Assembly: GCA_002407645.1 (NCBI GenBank)
Contig: DHNU01000021.1
Span: 4,858-14,773 of the forward strand
DNA from: Ruminococcaceae bacterium UBA5408
GTDB lineage: Bacteria; Bacillota; Clostridia; Oscillospirales; Acutalibacteraceae
Length of the DNA: 9,916 nt
Direction: 5' to 3'
Shown: positions 1-6,950 of the stretch, one piece after another
Position numbering within the stretch: the first letter of the stretch is position 1
How the letters are laid out: every line of letters begins with the position of its first letter
Translations under genes and position numbers: made by a program
Notes under the pieces: model-generated
The model's database searches: none
Told to the model about the DNA's origin: nothing
Seen by the model: only the letters and a program-made list of their open reading frames with translations

Positions 1-147
1 TTTACCTTTACGAAAACCAGGAATAACTATCTTTTTATTTTCCTTATGATAAGCGTGGTCAACTGCCTTTTCGAATGTTTGGGCATCAACCTCAACTTCA
101 AGCTGATAACGGTTGGTATCAACCTTATTAGACGATTTTAAACTCAT
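1..147 (-). CDS. tig: Trigger factor, N-terminal fragment (cut by window edge)
   Basis: Ribosome-associated chaperone and peptidyl-prolyl isomerase that meets nascent chains at the exit tunnel. Only the first 49 codons lie in the window. They read as the trigger factor ribosome-binding domain: a beta-rich opening (RYQLEVEVDAQTFEKAVDHA, residues 13-32) leading into IPGFRKGK at residues 42-49, which is the conserved ribosomal protein L23-docking loop (GFRxGK). The ATG at 145-147 is preceded by a strong AGGAGG site at about 155-160, so the start is secure. It follows the metallophosphoesterase gene by 97 nt, the largest gap in the downstream half of the window, and that gap contains an extended -10 element. 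In many Clostridia clpP, clpX and lon follow tig, but that part is outside the window. Identification is confident despite truncation because the signature loop is present. Confidence 0.93.
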   Translation of the reverse strand, partial: MSLKSSNKVDTNRYQLEVEVDAQTFEKAVDHAYHKENKKIVIPGFRKGK

Positions 148-184
148 TATTACTTCCTCCTGCAAATTGCAAATTATCTAAGTT

Positions 185-190
185 ATTATA
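185..190 (-). promoter_or_regulatory. Probable tig promoter, extended -10 element
   Basis: On the minus strand the bases read TGCTATAAT: a perfect -10 hexamer (TATAAT) with the TGn extension directly upstream. The position 17 bases further upstream (TAGAAT) is a poor -35, as expected for extended -10 promoters that do not need one. It lies 38 nt before the tig ATG. It would give tig an independent start, although readthrough from the gene cluster upstream is also possible because no clear terminator lies between. Confidence 0.55.
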
Positions 191-241
191 GCACATGAAA
201 TATAAATATTCTATATATAAGATAAAATATTCAAAAATTGT

Positions 242-931
242 TCATTGCACTAATATCGGCAAAAATTTTAAGTAGTCACAAGATATAAGCTTCATTTTAA
301 TTCCTTCGTATTCCCCTGTGACTGCTTTTTTAGCAGCTTCACTGCCGTGTATATGACCAAAATAGCATTTATCAATACCCCTTGCTTTTAGAACCGCGAG
401 AATTTCTTTGCACTCGCTTCCGTCATAAACAGGGGGATAATGCAAAAATGCAATAGGTTTTCCGCCTTTTTTTATACCGTCGTCAATAGACGCATTAAGA
501 CGGCCAACTTCTCGGTTTACGATTTTTTTATCTTCTTCAGATTGAGAGTTGTAAAGCCATCCGCGAGTACCGCAAACAGCGATGTTTTCTACTATATATG
601 AATTATTATGAATTATTCCAATTGAATTAAAACTGTTTTTATTTAAAAATTCAGCAATCTTTTTTTGAGTTGACCACCAATAATCGTGGTTTCCCTTTAA
701 AATAAGCTTATAACCGGGTAAAGAGTTTATAAAATCAAAATCTTTAACGGCTTCATCAAGCTTCATTGCCCAAGATATGTCCCCGGCAATTACTACCGTG
801 TCTTTTTCGTTAACGACAGCCTTCCAATTTTTTTCAAGGCGATTTGTATAATCCTGCCAACCTTCAAAAACATCCATAGGCTTATCGCATCCGAGCGACA
901 GGTGTAAGTCCGCAATAGCAAATAACGACAT
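242..931 (-). CDS. Calcineurin-like metallophosphoesterase (COG1768-like)
   Basis: 229-residue predicted soluble phosphohydrolase with the complete two-metal metallophosphoesterase signature: DLH (D8, H10), GDISW (D51), GNHDYWW (N81, H82), FLHYPP (H164) and GHIHG (H193, H195). The GNHDYWW block and the short single-domain length fit the family annotated as COG1768, a predicted phosphohydrolase whose physiological substrate is not established. There is no signal peptide or membrane segment, so it should act in the cytosol. The ATG at 929-931 follows a GAGAGG site that abuts the thrC stop codon; only 11 nt separate the two genes, which points to co-transcription and possibly translational coupling. 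All metal ligands are present, so it is expected to be active. The substrate (nucleotide, phosphoprotein or phospholipid) cannot be read from the sequence, and the link to threonine synthesis may be positional only. Confidence 0.9.
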   Translation of the reverse strand: MSLFAIADLHLSLGCDKPMDVFEGWQDYTNRLEKNWKAVVNEKDTVVIAGDISWAMKLDEAVKDFDFINSLPGYKLILKGNHDYWWSTQKKIAEFLNKNSFNSIGIIHNNSYIVENIAVCGTRGWLYNSQSEEDKKIVNREVGRLNASIDDGIKKGGKPIAFLHYPPVYDGSECKEILAVLKARGIDKCYFGHIHGSEAAKKAVTGEYEGIKMKLISCDYLKFLPILVQ

Positions 932-942
932 AAGATCCTCTC

Positions 943-2466
943 TTAGCTATCGTACTTTATTTGAGCCGCATTTAGAGCGACTTCTTCCATTTTATCTTTT
1001 TTACAAATGTTATTAAACCTAATGGTTTTTTCTTCTAATTCTGCAATCTGTTTCGGTACAGATGTGCCCGTAATTGCAGACAGCTCCTTTACTTTTGCAA
1101 ATTCGGAACCTTCATTATCATAGTTTTCAGAAACAGCACTCAACACACTATTTGCAAATTTATATGGGCTTGCTGTAGAAACAATAATTGCAGGTGTTTC
1201 GTTGTCTCCGGTATCGCTTACATATTGCTTGTACACATTTACCGCAACTGCGGTATGTGTATCACATAAATAGTTCTCAGTATTATACATTTCTTTAATT
1301 GTTGCCTTTGTAGCAGCATCATCGCAGAAACCTGCATAAAAATACTCATGGAGTTTGTTAAGAATATCTTCATCGACTTGATATTTTCCTGCTGATGAAA
1401 GCTCGTTCATCCATTTGGAAACTTTGTCAGTGTCGCCGTTTGTAACGTCAAAGAGAAGACGCTCAAGATTACTGGATACTAAGATATCCATCGAAGGCGA
1501 AATTGTTGTGTGAAATGTCCTGCATCGATTATACAGCCCCGTATTTAAAAATTCCGTCAGCACATTATTTGCATTTGATGCACAAATGAATTTGTTAACC
1601 GGCAATCCCATTTTTTTAGCATAATATGCTGCAAGGATATTACCGAAATTGCCTGTCGGAACAATTATATTAACTTTTTCACCCTCATAATCTATTTCAC
1701 CTTTTGCCATTAAATCACAGTATGCTGAGAAATAATACACAATTTGAGGTAAAAGCCTTCCCCAGTTTATAGAGTTAGCACTGGAGAACATAATATTGTT
1801 TTTTGCTAATAATTCTTTAATTTTAGAATCTGTGAAAATCTTTTTTACTCCTGTTTGAGCATCATCAAAATTTCCTTCAATAGCACAAACAGAAACATTG
1901 TTTCCTTCTTGAGTGTTCATTTGGCGTTTCTGCATAGGACTTACGCCATTTTCAGGATAAAACACTTGAATTTTGGTTCCATTCACATTTTTAAAACCCT
2001 CAAGTGCAGCTTTTCCGGTATCTCCGGAAGTAGCAACTAAAATTAAAGCTGTTTTAGAAGAATGAATTTTTTTAAGTGATTTTGTTAAAAGGTGAGGCAA
2101 AATTTGAAGTGCCATATCTTTAAAAGCACAGGTAGGCCCGTGCCAAAGTTCAAGCATATTTATATTTATATTACCGTTTTGCAAATATGTCAGCGGCGCA
2201 GGAATATTTTTTTCAAATTTACCGCCTGTATATGCTGCAGTAACACATTCATTGATTTCCTCTTTAGTAAAATCAGTGAGGAACGGCTGTAAAATACGGG
2301 CCGCACGGTCTGTATAGCTCAAGTGCTGCATTTCCGATAAATCAGCATATGAAAAATGTGGAAAGCTTTGTGGAACAAATAGTCCGCCGTCACTGCTGAT
2401 TCCCTGTGCAATCGCATTAGATGACGAAACGCTGATTTGACGGTTTCTTGTAGATTTATAGTTCAA
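943..2466 (-). CDS. thrC: Threonine synthase
   Basis: PLP-dependent enzyme that converts O-phosphohomoserine to threonine, the last step of threonine biosynthesis. Family hallmarks run in order: GISSDGGLFVP (residues 22-32), HGPTCAFKD with the PLP-binding lysine K116, ATSGDTGKAA (145-154), and PTGNFGNILAA (270-280), the glycine-rich phosphate-binding loop. At 507 residues it belongs to the longer class found in clostridia and fungi rather than the roughly 430-residue E. coli type. The start codon is TTG (2464-2466): a GGGAG site lies about 9 nt upstream, and the next in-frame ATG (residue 46) would delete the conserved GGLFVP segment. The other threonine genes (hom, thrB) are not adjacent. 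It follows the dipeptidase by 50 nt and precedes the phosphoesterase by 11 nt. A weak TTGTTT / TGTTAT pair in the 50-nt gap could be a local promoter but is not convincing. Confidence 0.95.
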   Translation of the reverse strand: MNYKSTRNRQISVSSSNAIAQGISSDGGLFVPQSFPHFSYADLSEMQHLSYTDRAARILQPFLTDFTKEEINECVTAAYTGGKFEKNIPAPLTYLQNGNININMLELWHGPTCAFKDMALQILPHLLTKSLKKIHSSKTALILVATSGDTGKAALEGFKNVNGTKIQVFYPENGVSPMQKRQMNTQEGNNVSVCAIEGNFDDAQTGVKKIFTDSKIKELLAKNNIMFSSANSINWGRLLPQIVYYFSAYCDLMAKGEIDYEGEKVNIIVPTGNFGNILAAYYAKKMGLPVNKFICASNANNVLTEFLNTGLYNRCRTFHTTISPSMDILVSSNLERLLFDVTNGDTDKVSKWMNELSSAGKYQVDEDILNKLHEYFYAGFCDDAATKATIKEMYNTENYLCDTHTAVAVNVYKQYVSDTGDNETPAIIVSTASPYKFANSVLSAVSENYDNEGSEFAKVKELSAITGTSVPKQIAELEEKTIRFNNICKKDKMEEVALNAAQIKYDS

Positions 2467-2516
2467 GGTTATTCTCCCTTCACTTATTACTTGTTTTTAT
2501 AATAACATACTTTTTA

Positions 2517-3446
2517 TCAAAGAGAAACAAAAAAATTGAATGCATTATCAAATAAGATGGATTTAACTAAAGTTTCACTGTAATTGCGGCGCAGCATATG
2601 CTCAGCAATATCTTCAACGGATTCTATCCCTTTTATTCCATTAGGTAAACTTGCTCCGTCAAAATCACTTCCCAATGCCAGACATTTTTCGCCGCCAAGT
2701 GAAAGGAAGTATTCTATATGTTTAATAATATCATCAATATTTGCTTTATCGCTGTTAGTGTTTAAAAATTCAGGTGCAAAAGTAATTCCAACGAGTCCAC
2801 CGCGCTTATTTATTATATTAAACTGTTCATCAGTTATGTTACGATTATGATTACATATTGTCCGTGAATTTGAATGAGACGCTATGAATGGTTTGGTTGT
2901 ATAGTTTACAACATCATTAAACAGTATATCACTTGCATGCGAAACATCAATAACTATTCCCAACTTTTCCATTTCAGCCACTGCATTTTTTCCGAAACTT
3001 GTAAGTCCTTTGGGAGATTTAACGCAAACTCCGTCACCTATTTCACAAGACGAATTCCACGTTAATGTTATCATTCTTACGCCACAGTCCGCCATATATT
3101 TTAAATTTGCTATGTCTCCGCCCAATGCAGCGGAACCTTCTACTGTTAAAATTGCACCAATCTTATTTTGTTTTTGTGCCTTTTCAAAATCTTTAGAGCT
3201 TTTGCACAGTATAACTTTATCCGAGTTAACTTCTATTTCCGATTTTAATTTTTTTGTAACCGCATCAAAGTAATTTACCGCACTTTTCCCTCTTATTTCA
3301 TCGGGAATCCAAACTGCAAAACATTGAAACCATGGGGAGTATTTCTTGCCACGAACTAAAGATATATGTAAATCGCTGTCGTACAACGCTTTATTGTCAG
3401 TATAGCAATCTGTAATTGTATCACAGTGCAAATCAAAATATTTCAA
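2517..3446 (-). CDS. Membrane-dipeptidase family (peptidase M19) zinc dipeptidase
   Basis: 309-residue metallopeptidase of the renal dipeptidase family, which cleaves dipeptides, often with D-residues at the C-terminal position. The binuclear zinc site can be traced: HCD at the N-terminus (H7, D9), TVEGS (bridging glutamate E103), DVSHAS (H170) and IASHSNSR (H191), followed by the family HNRNITDEQ segment (199-207) and GSDFDG (258-263, conserved D260). There is no signal peptide despite the family name, so the protein is probably cytosolic and may recycle peptides or peptidoglycan fragments. The start is TTG at 3444-3446: the codon before it is a stop in the same frame, and the catalytic HCD lies only six residues in. 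A GAGGTG site that overlaps the yraN stop codon lies 6 nt upstream, suggesting translational coupling. The exact substrate is not knowable here. Confidence 0.92.
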   Translation of the reverse strand: MKYFDLHCDTITDCYTDNKALYDSDLHISLVRGKKYSPWFQCFAVWIPDEIRGKSAVNYFDAVTKKLKSEIEVNSDKVILCKSSKDFEKAQKQNKIGAILTVEGSAALGGDIANLKYMADCGVRMITLTWNSSCEIGDGVCVKSPKGLTSFGKNAVAEMEKLGIVIDVSHASDILFNDVVNYTTKPFIASHSNSRTICNHNRNITDEQFNIINKRGGLVGITFAPEFLNTNSDKANIDDIIKHIEYFLSLGGEKCLALGSDFDGASLPNGIKGIESVEDIAEHMLRRNYSETLVKSILFDNAFNFFVSL

Positions 3447-3456
3447 TCATTTCACC

Positions 3457-3813
3457 TCAATTAAAAGCATTTTCGATATGCTCTACAGAAATAACTTTGA
3501 AATTCTTCGCTTCGGTTATAATTCCAATAACGTCAAATCGAGGCTGTAAAGAAGTTTCATTTTTTTGCAAATATAAAAGCGCAGTTTTGATTATTTTATT
3601 TTGTTTCCCGGCTGTAACGGCTTCCAATGGACTTACAGAATAATTTTTTTCACGTGTCTTTACTTCAACAAAAACTATGTAATTATTATTTTCTGCAATT
3701 ATATCAATCTCACCGAAACGCGAATGGTAGTTTCGAGCAATAATTTTATAACCCTTTTTAATTAGAATTTCAGCGGCATATTCTTCTCCTAATTTACCAT
3801 AAGCATTTTTCAT
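3457..3813 (-). CDS. yraN: YraN family (UPF0102) putative endonuclease-fold protein
   Basis: 118-residue small protein of the UPF0102 family, which has a restriction-endonuclease-like fold. Seen in order: GKLGEEYAAEIL near the N-terminus (6-17), NYHSRFGEIDII (28-39) with the acidic D37, FVEVKTR (48-54) giving the E50-x-K52 pair of a PD-(D/E)xK active site, and RFDVIGI (92-98). The length is typical of the family. The ATG at 3811-3813 overlaps the rnhB stop in an ATGA arrangement, with GGAG 8 nt upstream. rnhB-yraN adjacency is common in bacteria and supports the idea of a role in nucleic acid processing, but the family's biochemical function is not settled. Confidence 0.93.
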   Translation of the reverse strand: MKNAYGKLGEEYAAEILIKKGYKIIARNYHSRFGEIDIIAENNNYIVFVEVKTREKNYSVSPLEAVTAGKQNKIIKTALLYLQKNETSLQPRFDVIGIITEAKNFKVISVEHIENAFN

Positions 3814-4418
3814 TTGACATCTCCGAGTATTTTCTTTAAAAACATCTTTCTATGTACAGGGCACGGACCGTATTCATTAAGTAATTCCCTATGCAGTTTA
3901 GTTCCGTAACCCTTATGTTTTGCAAACTGGTAAACTGGGTATATTTTATCTATTTTATACATGAGCCTGTCACGGCTTACTTTAGCTAATATTGAAGCGG
4001 CGGCAATACTTGCCGAATTGGCATCTCCTTTTACAACAGTCATGGTTTCAGCGTCAAGTGTCGGTTTTCTGTTTCCGTCAACCAGCGCAAAGTCCGGTTT
4101 TACTTCAAGGCCGTCAAACGCTCTTTTCATTGCTAAAAAAGTAGCTTGGAGTATATTAATATCGTCAATCTCCTCTTCTGTTGCAAAGCCTATGGAATAG
4201 CTTACTGCCTGCTCTTTTATAATATCAAATAATTTTTCCCGCTTTTTTTCACTTAACTTTTTTGAATCATTAAGTCCTTCAATTATTATATTTTCAGGCA
4301 AAATAACAGCAGCGGCAAAAACCGGACCTGCCAGCGGGCCACGCCCTGCTTCATCAATACCGCAAATTGTCTTATATCCATTCTCTCGTGCTTTTTTTTC
4401 GTAGGCAAACCAATCCAT
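3810..4418 (-). CDS. rnhB: Ribonuclease HII
   Basis: Endonuclease that cuts RNA in RNA-DNA hybrids and single ribonucleotides left in genomic DNA. From the preferred start it has 202 residues and carries the complete family signature: GIDEAGRGPLAGPV with catalytic D22 and E23, LVDGN with D114, and KGDANSASIAAASILAKVSRD ending in the fourth acidic residue D150. The C-terminal GYGTKLHRELL and GPCPVHRKMF blocks are also typical. The ATG at 4416-4418 is preferred; it lies 1 nt after the rbgA stop codon and probably relies on coupling, as only a weak AGG is nearby. An in-frame TTG at 4428-4430 would add four residues but overlaps the end of rbgA with no usable ribosome binding site. The rbgA-rnhB-yraN order is widely conserved in Firmicutes. 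Confidence 0.95.
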   Translation of the reverse strand: MDWFAYEKKARENGYKTICGIDEAGRGPLAGPVFAAAVILPENIIIEGLNDSKKLSEKKREKLFDIIKEQAVSYSIGFATEEEIDDINILQATFLAMKRAFDGLEVKPDFALVDGNRKPTLDAETMTVVKGDANSASIAAASILAKVSRDRLMYKIDKIYPVYQFAKHKGYGTKLHRELLNEYGPCPVHRKMFLKKILGDVK

Positions 4419-4419
4419 A

Positions 4420-5289
4420 TTATTTACCAACCTGTTCTAAAGTTATCCTGCCAATTTTAGCACTTCTGAATTCATCCAATACCATTATAGATGCCCTTTC
4501 GGTATCAATTTCTCCTCCCGGAACAAGCATTCCGCGCTTTTTGCCTATAAGTTGTAAAGCTTCATATCCTTTTAGCTCGGAAATATCGGTGTCTTCCAGT
4601 TTATATCTTTTTTTCACGGCATTTTCATAGTTTTTGCAAAGAACTTCAAGAAGTCGTGATGCAAGGTCTTCCATATCCACAACTTCATCCTTTACAGCTC
4701 CCGTAAAAGCAAGCTTTTCTCCTACATTTTTGTCCTCAAATTTAGGCCACAAAACACCGGGAGTGTCTAAAAGGTCAAATCCTTTACCAATAGTAAACCA
4801 TTGATTAGAACGGGTTACACCCGGTCTGTCCTCAACATTTGCCTTACTGTTTTTACAAAGGCGGTTAATCAAGGATGATTTTCCGACATTTGGAATACCT
4901 ACTACCATGATACGTATTTGACGACATACCATTCCTTTTGCTTTCCAAGCTTTTATGCGGTCACTTAAAACGTCTTTAACAAGAGGTATAAACGCATTAA
5001 GGCCTTTCCCTGTTTTACAATCAACTGCAATTGCTGGTATGCCCTTTTCCTTATAGTATTCAATCCAGCGTTTAGTCTGTATCGGGTCCGCAGCATCGCA
5101 TTTATTCATTAAAATAACACGCGGCTTGTTTTGAATGATTTTACTTAAAACTGGATTGCGGCTGCTTATCGGAATTCTTGCATCTATTATTTCTGCTACC
5201 ACATCCACTAATTTTAAACTTTTTTCAATCTGTCTTTTTGTTTTGGTCATATGACCCGGAAACCATTGAATTGTTTGTGCTTCACTCAT
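4420..5289 (-). CDS. rbgA: Ribosome biogenesis GTPase RbgA (YlqF)
   Basis: Circularly permuted GTPase needed for late assembly of the 50S subunit in Bacillus. The permuted motif order is visible: QWFPGHM (8-14), DARIP (36-40), G4 NKCD (62-65), G5-like DCKTGKG (90-96), then G1 GIPNVGKSS (131-139), G2 threonine in RPGVTR (T159) and G3 DTPG (175-178). The 289 residues match the normal family size, with a C-terminal helical domain believed to contact the ribosome. The ATG at 5287-5289 has an AGAGG site 6-7 nt upstream and follows lepB by 25 nt. Proximity to rplS is functionally sensible because both concern the 50S subunit. Nothing is missing or unusual in the motifs. Confidence 0.96.
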   Translation of the reverse strand: MSEAQTIQWFPGHMTKTKRQIEKSLKLVDVVAEIIDARIPISSRNPVLSKIIQNKPRVILMNKCDAADPIQTKRWIEYYKEKGIPAIAVDCKTGKGLNAFIPLVKDVLSDRIKAWKAKGMVCRQIRIMVVGIPNVGKSSLINRLCKNSKANVEDRPGVTRSNQWFTIGKGFDLLDTPGVLWPKFEDKNVGEKLAFTGAVKDEVVDMEDLASRLLEVLCKNYENAVKKRYKLEDTDISELKGYEALQLIGKKRGMLVPGGEIDTERASIMVLDEFRSAKIGRITLEQVGK

Positions 5290-5314
5290 TTTATTCCTCT
5301 ATAAATTTTAATTT

Positions 5315-5908
5315 TTATTTTATCTTTCCAATTCTGTTAAACTGAAATACAATTATTTCCGCTTTTCCAAGAATATATTTTTCGTCAATCATGCCCACAT
5401 CACTGTAGCGGCTGTCACATGATATAGGGCGATTGTCCCCGAGTACAAAAACATGTCCTTTGGGGACTTTTAAAGGAAACTCATAATCTGTCGGCTGATT
5501 TGTAATTTCGTTTTGGATATATTCTGATTCATCGAGTTCAACGCCGTCAACTTTTACAGTTCCACTATTCAAGTCGATATCTACAACTTGATTTTCAAGT
5601 GCAATTATGCGCTTAATAATAGGTTCTTTTAATTTATTAGTGTGCGTTATTACTACAACATCACCGTTTTGGGGTTTATAAAACATACTGTTAAGTATTA
5701 CTCGGTCATTTGATTTCAGTGTAGGGAGCATCGATGGGCCGCTGACATTTACTACCCTAAATATAAATGTAAATACTATTACAACTGCTATCAATGAGGT
5801 AATTAAAGCTTCCACCCATTCGTAAACATTGACAATTATTCGTGAGTTTTTGTCAGGTCTATTCATTTGATGATAATTGCTGTATTTATGTAAAATTTTA
5901 TAACTCAA
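5315..5908 (-). CDS. lepB: Signal peptidase I, downstream copy of a tandem pair
   Basis: Membrane-anchored serine protease that removes signal peptides from secreted proteins. The 197-residue protein has a short cytoplasmic N-terminus, one membrane segment (about 34-53), then the catalytic serine in SGPSMLPT (S59), the lysine base in IIKRI (K99), GDNR (157-160) and CDSR (164-167). The Ser/Lys pair marks the prokaryotic type rather than the ER-type (SipW) enzyme. The TTG start at 5906-5908 is chosen because AAAGGGG lies about 11 nt upstream and because it matches the N-terminal length of the paralogue upstream; the ATG at 5864-5866 has no ribosome binding site. It follows that paralogue by 32 nt and is similar along its whole length, so the pair looks like a local duplication. 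The ribosome binding site lies in a palindrome. Confidence 0.93.
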   Translation of the reverse strand: MSYKILHKYSNYHQMNRPDKNSRIIVNVYEWVEALITSLIAVVIVFTFIFRVVNVSGPSMLPTLKSNDRVILNSMFYKPQNGDVVVITHTNKLKEPIIKRIIALENQVVDIDLNSGTVKVDGVELDESEYIQNEITNQPTDYEFPLKVPKGHVFVLGDNRPISCDSRYSDVGMIDEKYILGKAEIIVFQFNRIGKIK

Positions 5909-5921
5909 TATATAGGCATCC

Positions 5922-5935
5922 CCTTTATATAAAGG
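5922..5935 (-). promoter_or_regulatory. Palindrome overlapping the lepB (5315-5908) ribosome binding site
   Basis: The perfect 14-base palindrome CCTTTATATAAAGG lies between the two signal peptidase genes. In RNA it can fold as a 5-bp CCUUU/AAAGG stem with an AUAU loop. Its 3' arm is part of the AAAGGGG ribosome binding site (5920-5926) of the downstream gene, so folding would partly mask that site. The stem is short and AT-rich, so any effect would be modest. Confidence 0.35.
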
Positions 5936-5940
5936 ATTCC

Positions 5941-6519
5941 CTATTTTTCAATAGGCATTAGTACAAATTGAAATTTTCCTATAATATAACGCTCGTCAAC
6001 CATTCCAACATCACTTGAGCGGCTGTCATCGGAAATTTTACGATTGTCCCCAAGTACAAAGACATGCCCATCGGGAACTGTTTGCGGAAATTCCAAATCA
6101 TAGCCGTCGCTTTTTGTTATACCATTTTCAATATAATCTGACTCGTCAATTTCAACTCCGTTAACAGACACCATACCGCTGCTATTTATATCTACGATTT
6201 GACCTTCTGTTGCAATTACTCGTTTAATAATAACTTGATTAAGCTTTATTCCTTGTTTATCTATAACAACAATATCGCCGCTTGAAAAATTTCTATCTAT
6301 ACATGATAAAAGAACTTTATATCCGTTTTTTAAATTAGGAAGCATTGAATCGCCATTAACAGTTATTATTCTAAACATTACGGCAAAAATTGTAACAATA
6401 ATAATAAGCGCGGGTATTAAGGCTTCCATCCATTCATAGCAGTTAACAATAAAAGAACTTTTTTCAGCTTTTACAGCATCTTCCGTTTCAGAATTTTTTT
6501 TATTAATATCCTGATCCAA
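5941..6519 (-). CDS. lepB: Signal peptidase I, upstream copy of a tandem pair
   Basis: Second signal peptidase I, 192 residues. It has a charged cytoplasmic N-terminus (1-22), one membrane segment (about 33-50), catalytic serine in NGDSMLPN (S58), lysine in IIKRV (K99), GDNR (157-160) and DDSR (164-167). It aligns with the neighbouring copy end to end with almost no gaps, and by eye about half the positions are identical, with blocks such as GHVFVLGDNR and SDVGM shared. Around the nucleophile, SGPSMLPT of the neighbour is NGDSMLPN here, a difference near the substrate cleft that could alter preference. The start is TTG at 6517-6519 with AAGGTGA about 8 nt upstream. It is the first gene after the rplS terminator, yet no good promoter is visible in the short gap, so readthrough probably contributes to its expression. 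Confidence 0.93.
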   Translation of the reverse strand: MDQDINKKNSETEDAVKAEKSSFIVNCYEWMEALIPALIIIVTIFAVMFRIITVNGDSMLPNLKNGYKVLLSCIDRNFSSGDIVVIDKQGIKLNQVIIKRVIATEGQIVDINSSGMVSVNGVEIDESDYIENGITKSDGYDLEFPQTVPDGHVFVLGDNRKISDDSRSSDVGMVDERYIIGKFQFVLMPIEK

Positions 6520-6554
6520 AGACTATCACCTTCTTCAGAAAATATAATAATAGC

Positions 6555-6581
6555 AAAAAAGGGACACATACATGTCCCTTT
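6555..6581 (-). terminator. Intrinsic terminator downstream of rplS
   Basis: On the minus strand AAAGGGACA (6573-6581) and TGTCCCTTT (6558-6566) form a perfect 9-bp stem around a 6-nt loop, followed directly by a run of T (the last stem bases plus 6555-6557). It begins 19 nt after the rplS stop codon. The run of T follows the hairpin only in the minus orientation, so it acts on rplS transcripts. It separates rplS from lepB and the following cluster. Confidence 0.88.
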
Positions 6582-6599
6582 AAATCACTATTTGACAGA

Positions 6600-6944
6600 T
6601 TACTTAAGCTGTTCTTTAACTTTAGCAGCTTTACCAACTCTATCACGCAAATAGTAGAGTTTTGCCCTGCGAACGCGTCCCCTGCGAACAATCTTAACAT
6701 CTTTAACATTAGGTGAATGAATTGGGAACACTCTTTCGATACCTACACCATAAGAAAGGCGTCTTACTGTAAATGTTTCTGAAACACCGCTGCCCTTGCG
6801 AGCAATAACTGTTCCTTCGAAAACCTGAATTCTTTCTCTGTCGCCTTCTTTGATATTTACGTCGACCTTGACAGTGTCACCGATTTCAAACTCTGGTATT
6901 TCTTTTTTTACAGAATTTTCTGCAATTAATTTCAATGCGTCCAT
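6600..6944 (-). CDS. rplS: 50S ribosomal protein L19
   Basis: Structural protein of the large subunit located at the interface with the 30S subunit. The 114-residue length is normal for L19. Recognisable segments are [13 protein letters not shown] (17-29), [17 protein letters not shown] (37-53), [22 protein letters not shown] (57-78) and the signature [16 protein letters not shown] (86-101). The ATG at 6942-6944 is preceded by a strong AGGAGGA at 6952-6958. Unlike the usual arrangement, rimM and trmD are not directly upstream; the gene has its own promoter and a structured 5' leader, and is closed by a terminator, so it can be a single-gene transcript. Regulation is probably through the leader. 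Confidence 0.98.
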   Translation of the reverse strand: MDALKLIAENSVKKEIPEFEIGDTVKVDVNIKEGDRERIQVFEGTVIARKGSGVSETFTVRRLSYGVGIERVFPIHSPNVKDVKIVRRGRVRRAKLYYLRDRVGKAAKVKEQLK

Positions 6945-6950
6945 GGAATT

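Noticed and set aside
162..175. Tandem GCAAATT repeat next to the tig ribosome binding site
   Set aside because: Only two 7-base units in AT-rich DNA; no further copies and no structure, so chance is sufficient.
194..238. AATATT repeats between the metallophosphoesterase gene and tig as a terminator
   Set aside because: The possible stems are pure AT with no GC core and no well-placed run of T, so they do not make a credible terminator.
1855..3643. Several plus-strand reading frames of 60-90 codons opposite thrC, the dipeptidase and yraN
   Set aside because: They mirror well-supported minus-strand genes, lack credible ribosome binding sites and show no known motifs.
4419..4430. TTG at 4428-4430 as the rnhB start
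   Set aside because: It lies inside the end of rbgA with no ribosome binding site at a workable distance; the ATG at 4416-4418 is better.
6591..6620. Plus-strand TTGACA at 6591-6596, a consensus -35 hexamer
   Set aside because: No acceptable -10 follows at 16-18 nt (TTTAAC at best), and it would transcribe antisense into rplS.
6503..6709. 68-codon minus-strand reading frame across the end of rplS and the terminator
   Set aside because: It runs through the rplS coding sequence in another frame and through the terminator hairpin; its product is low complexity with no recognisable family.
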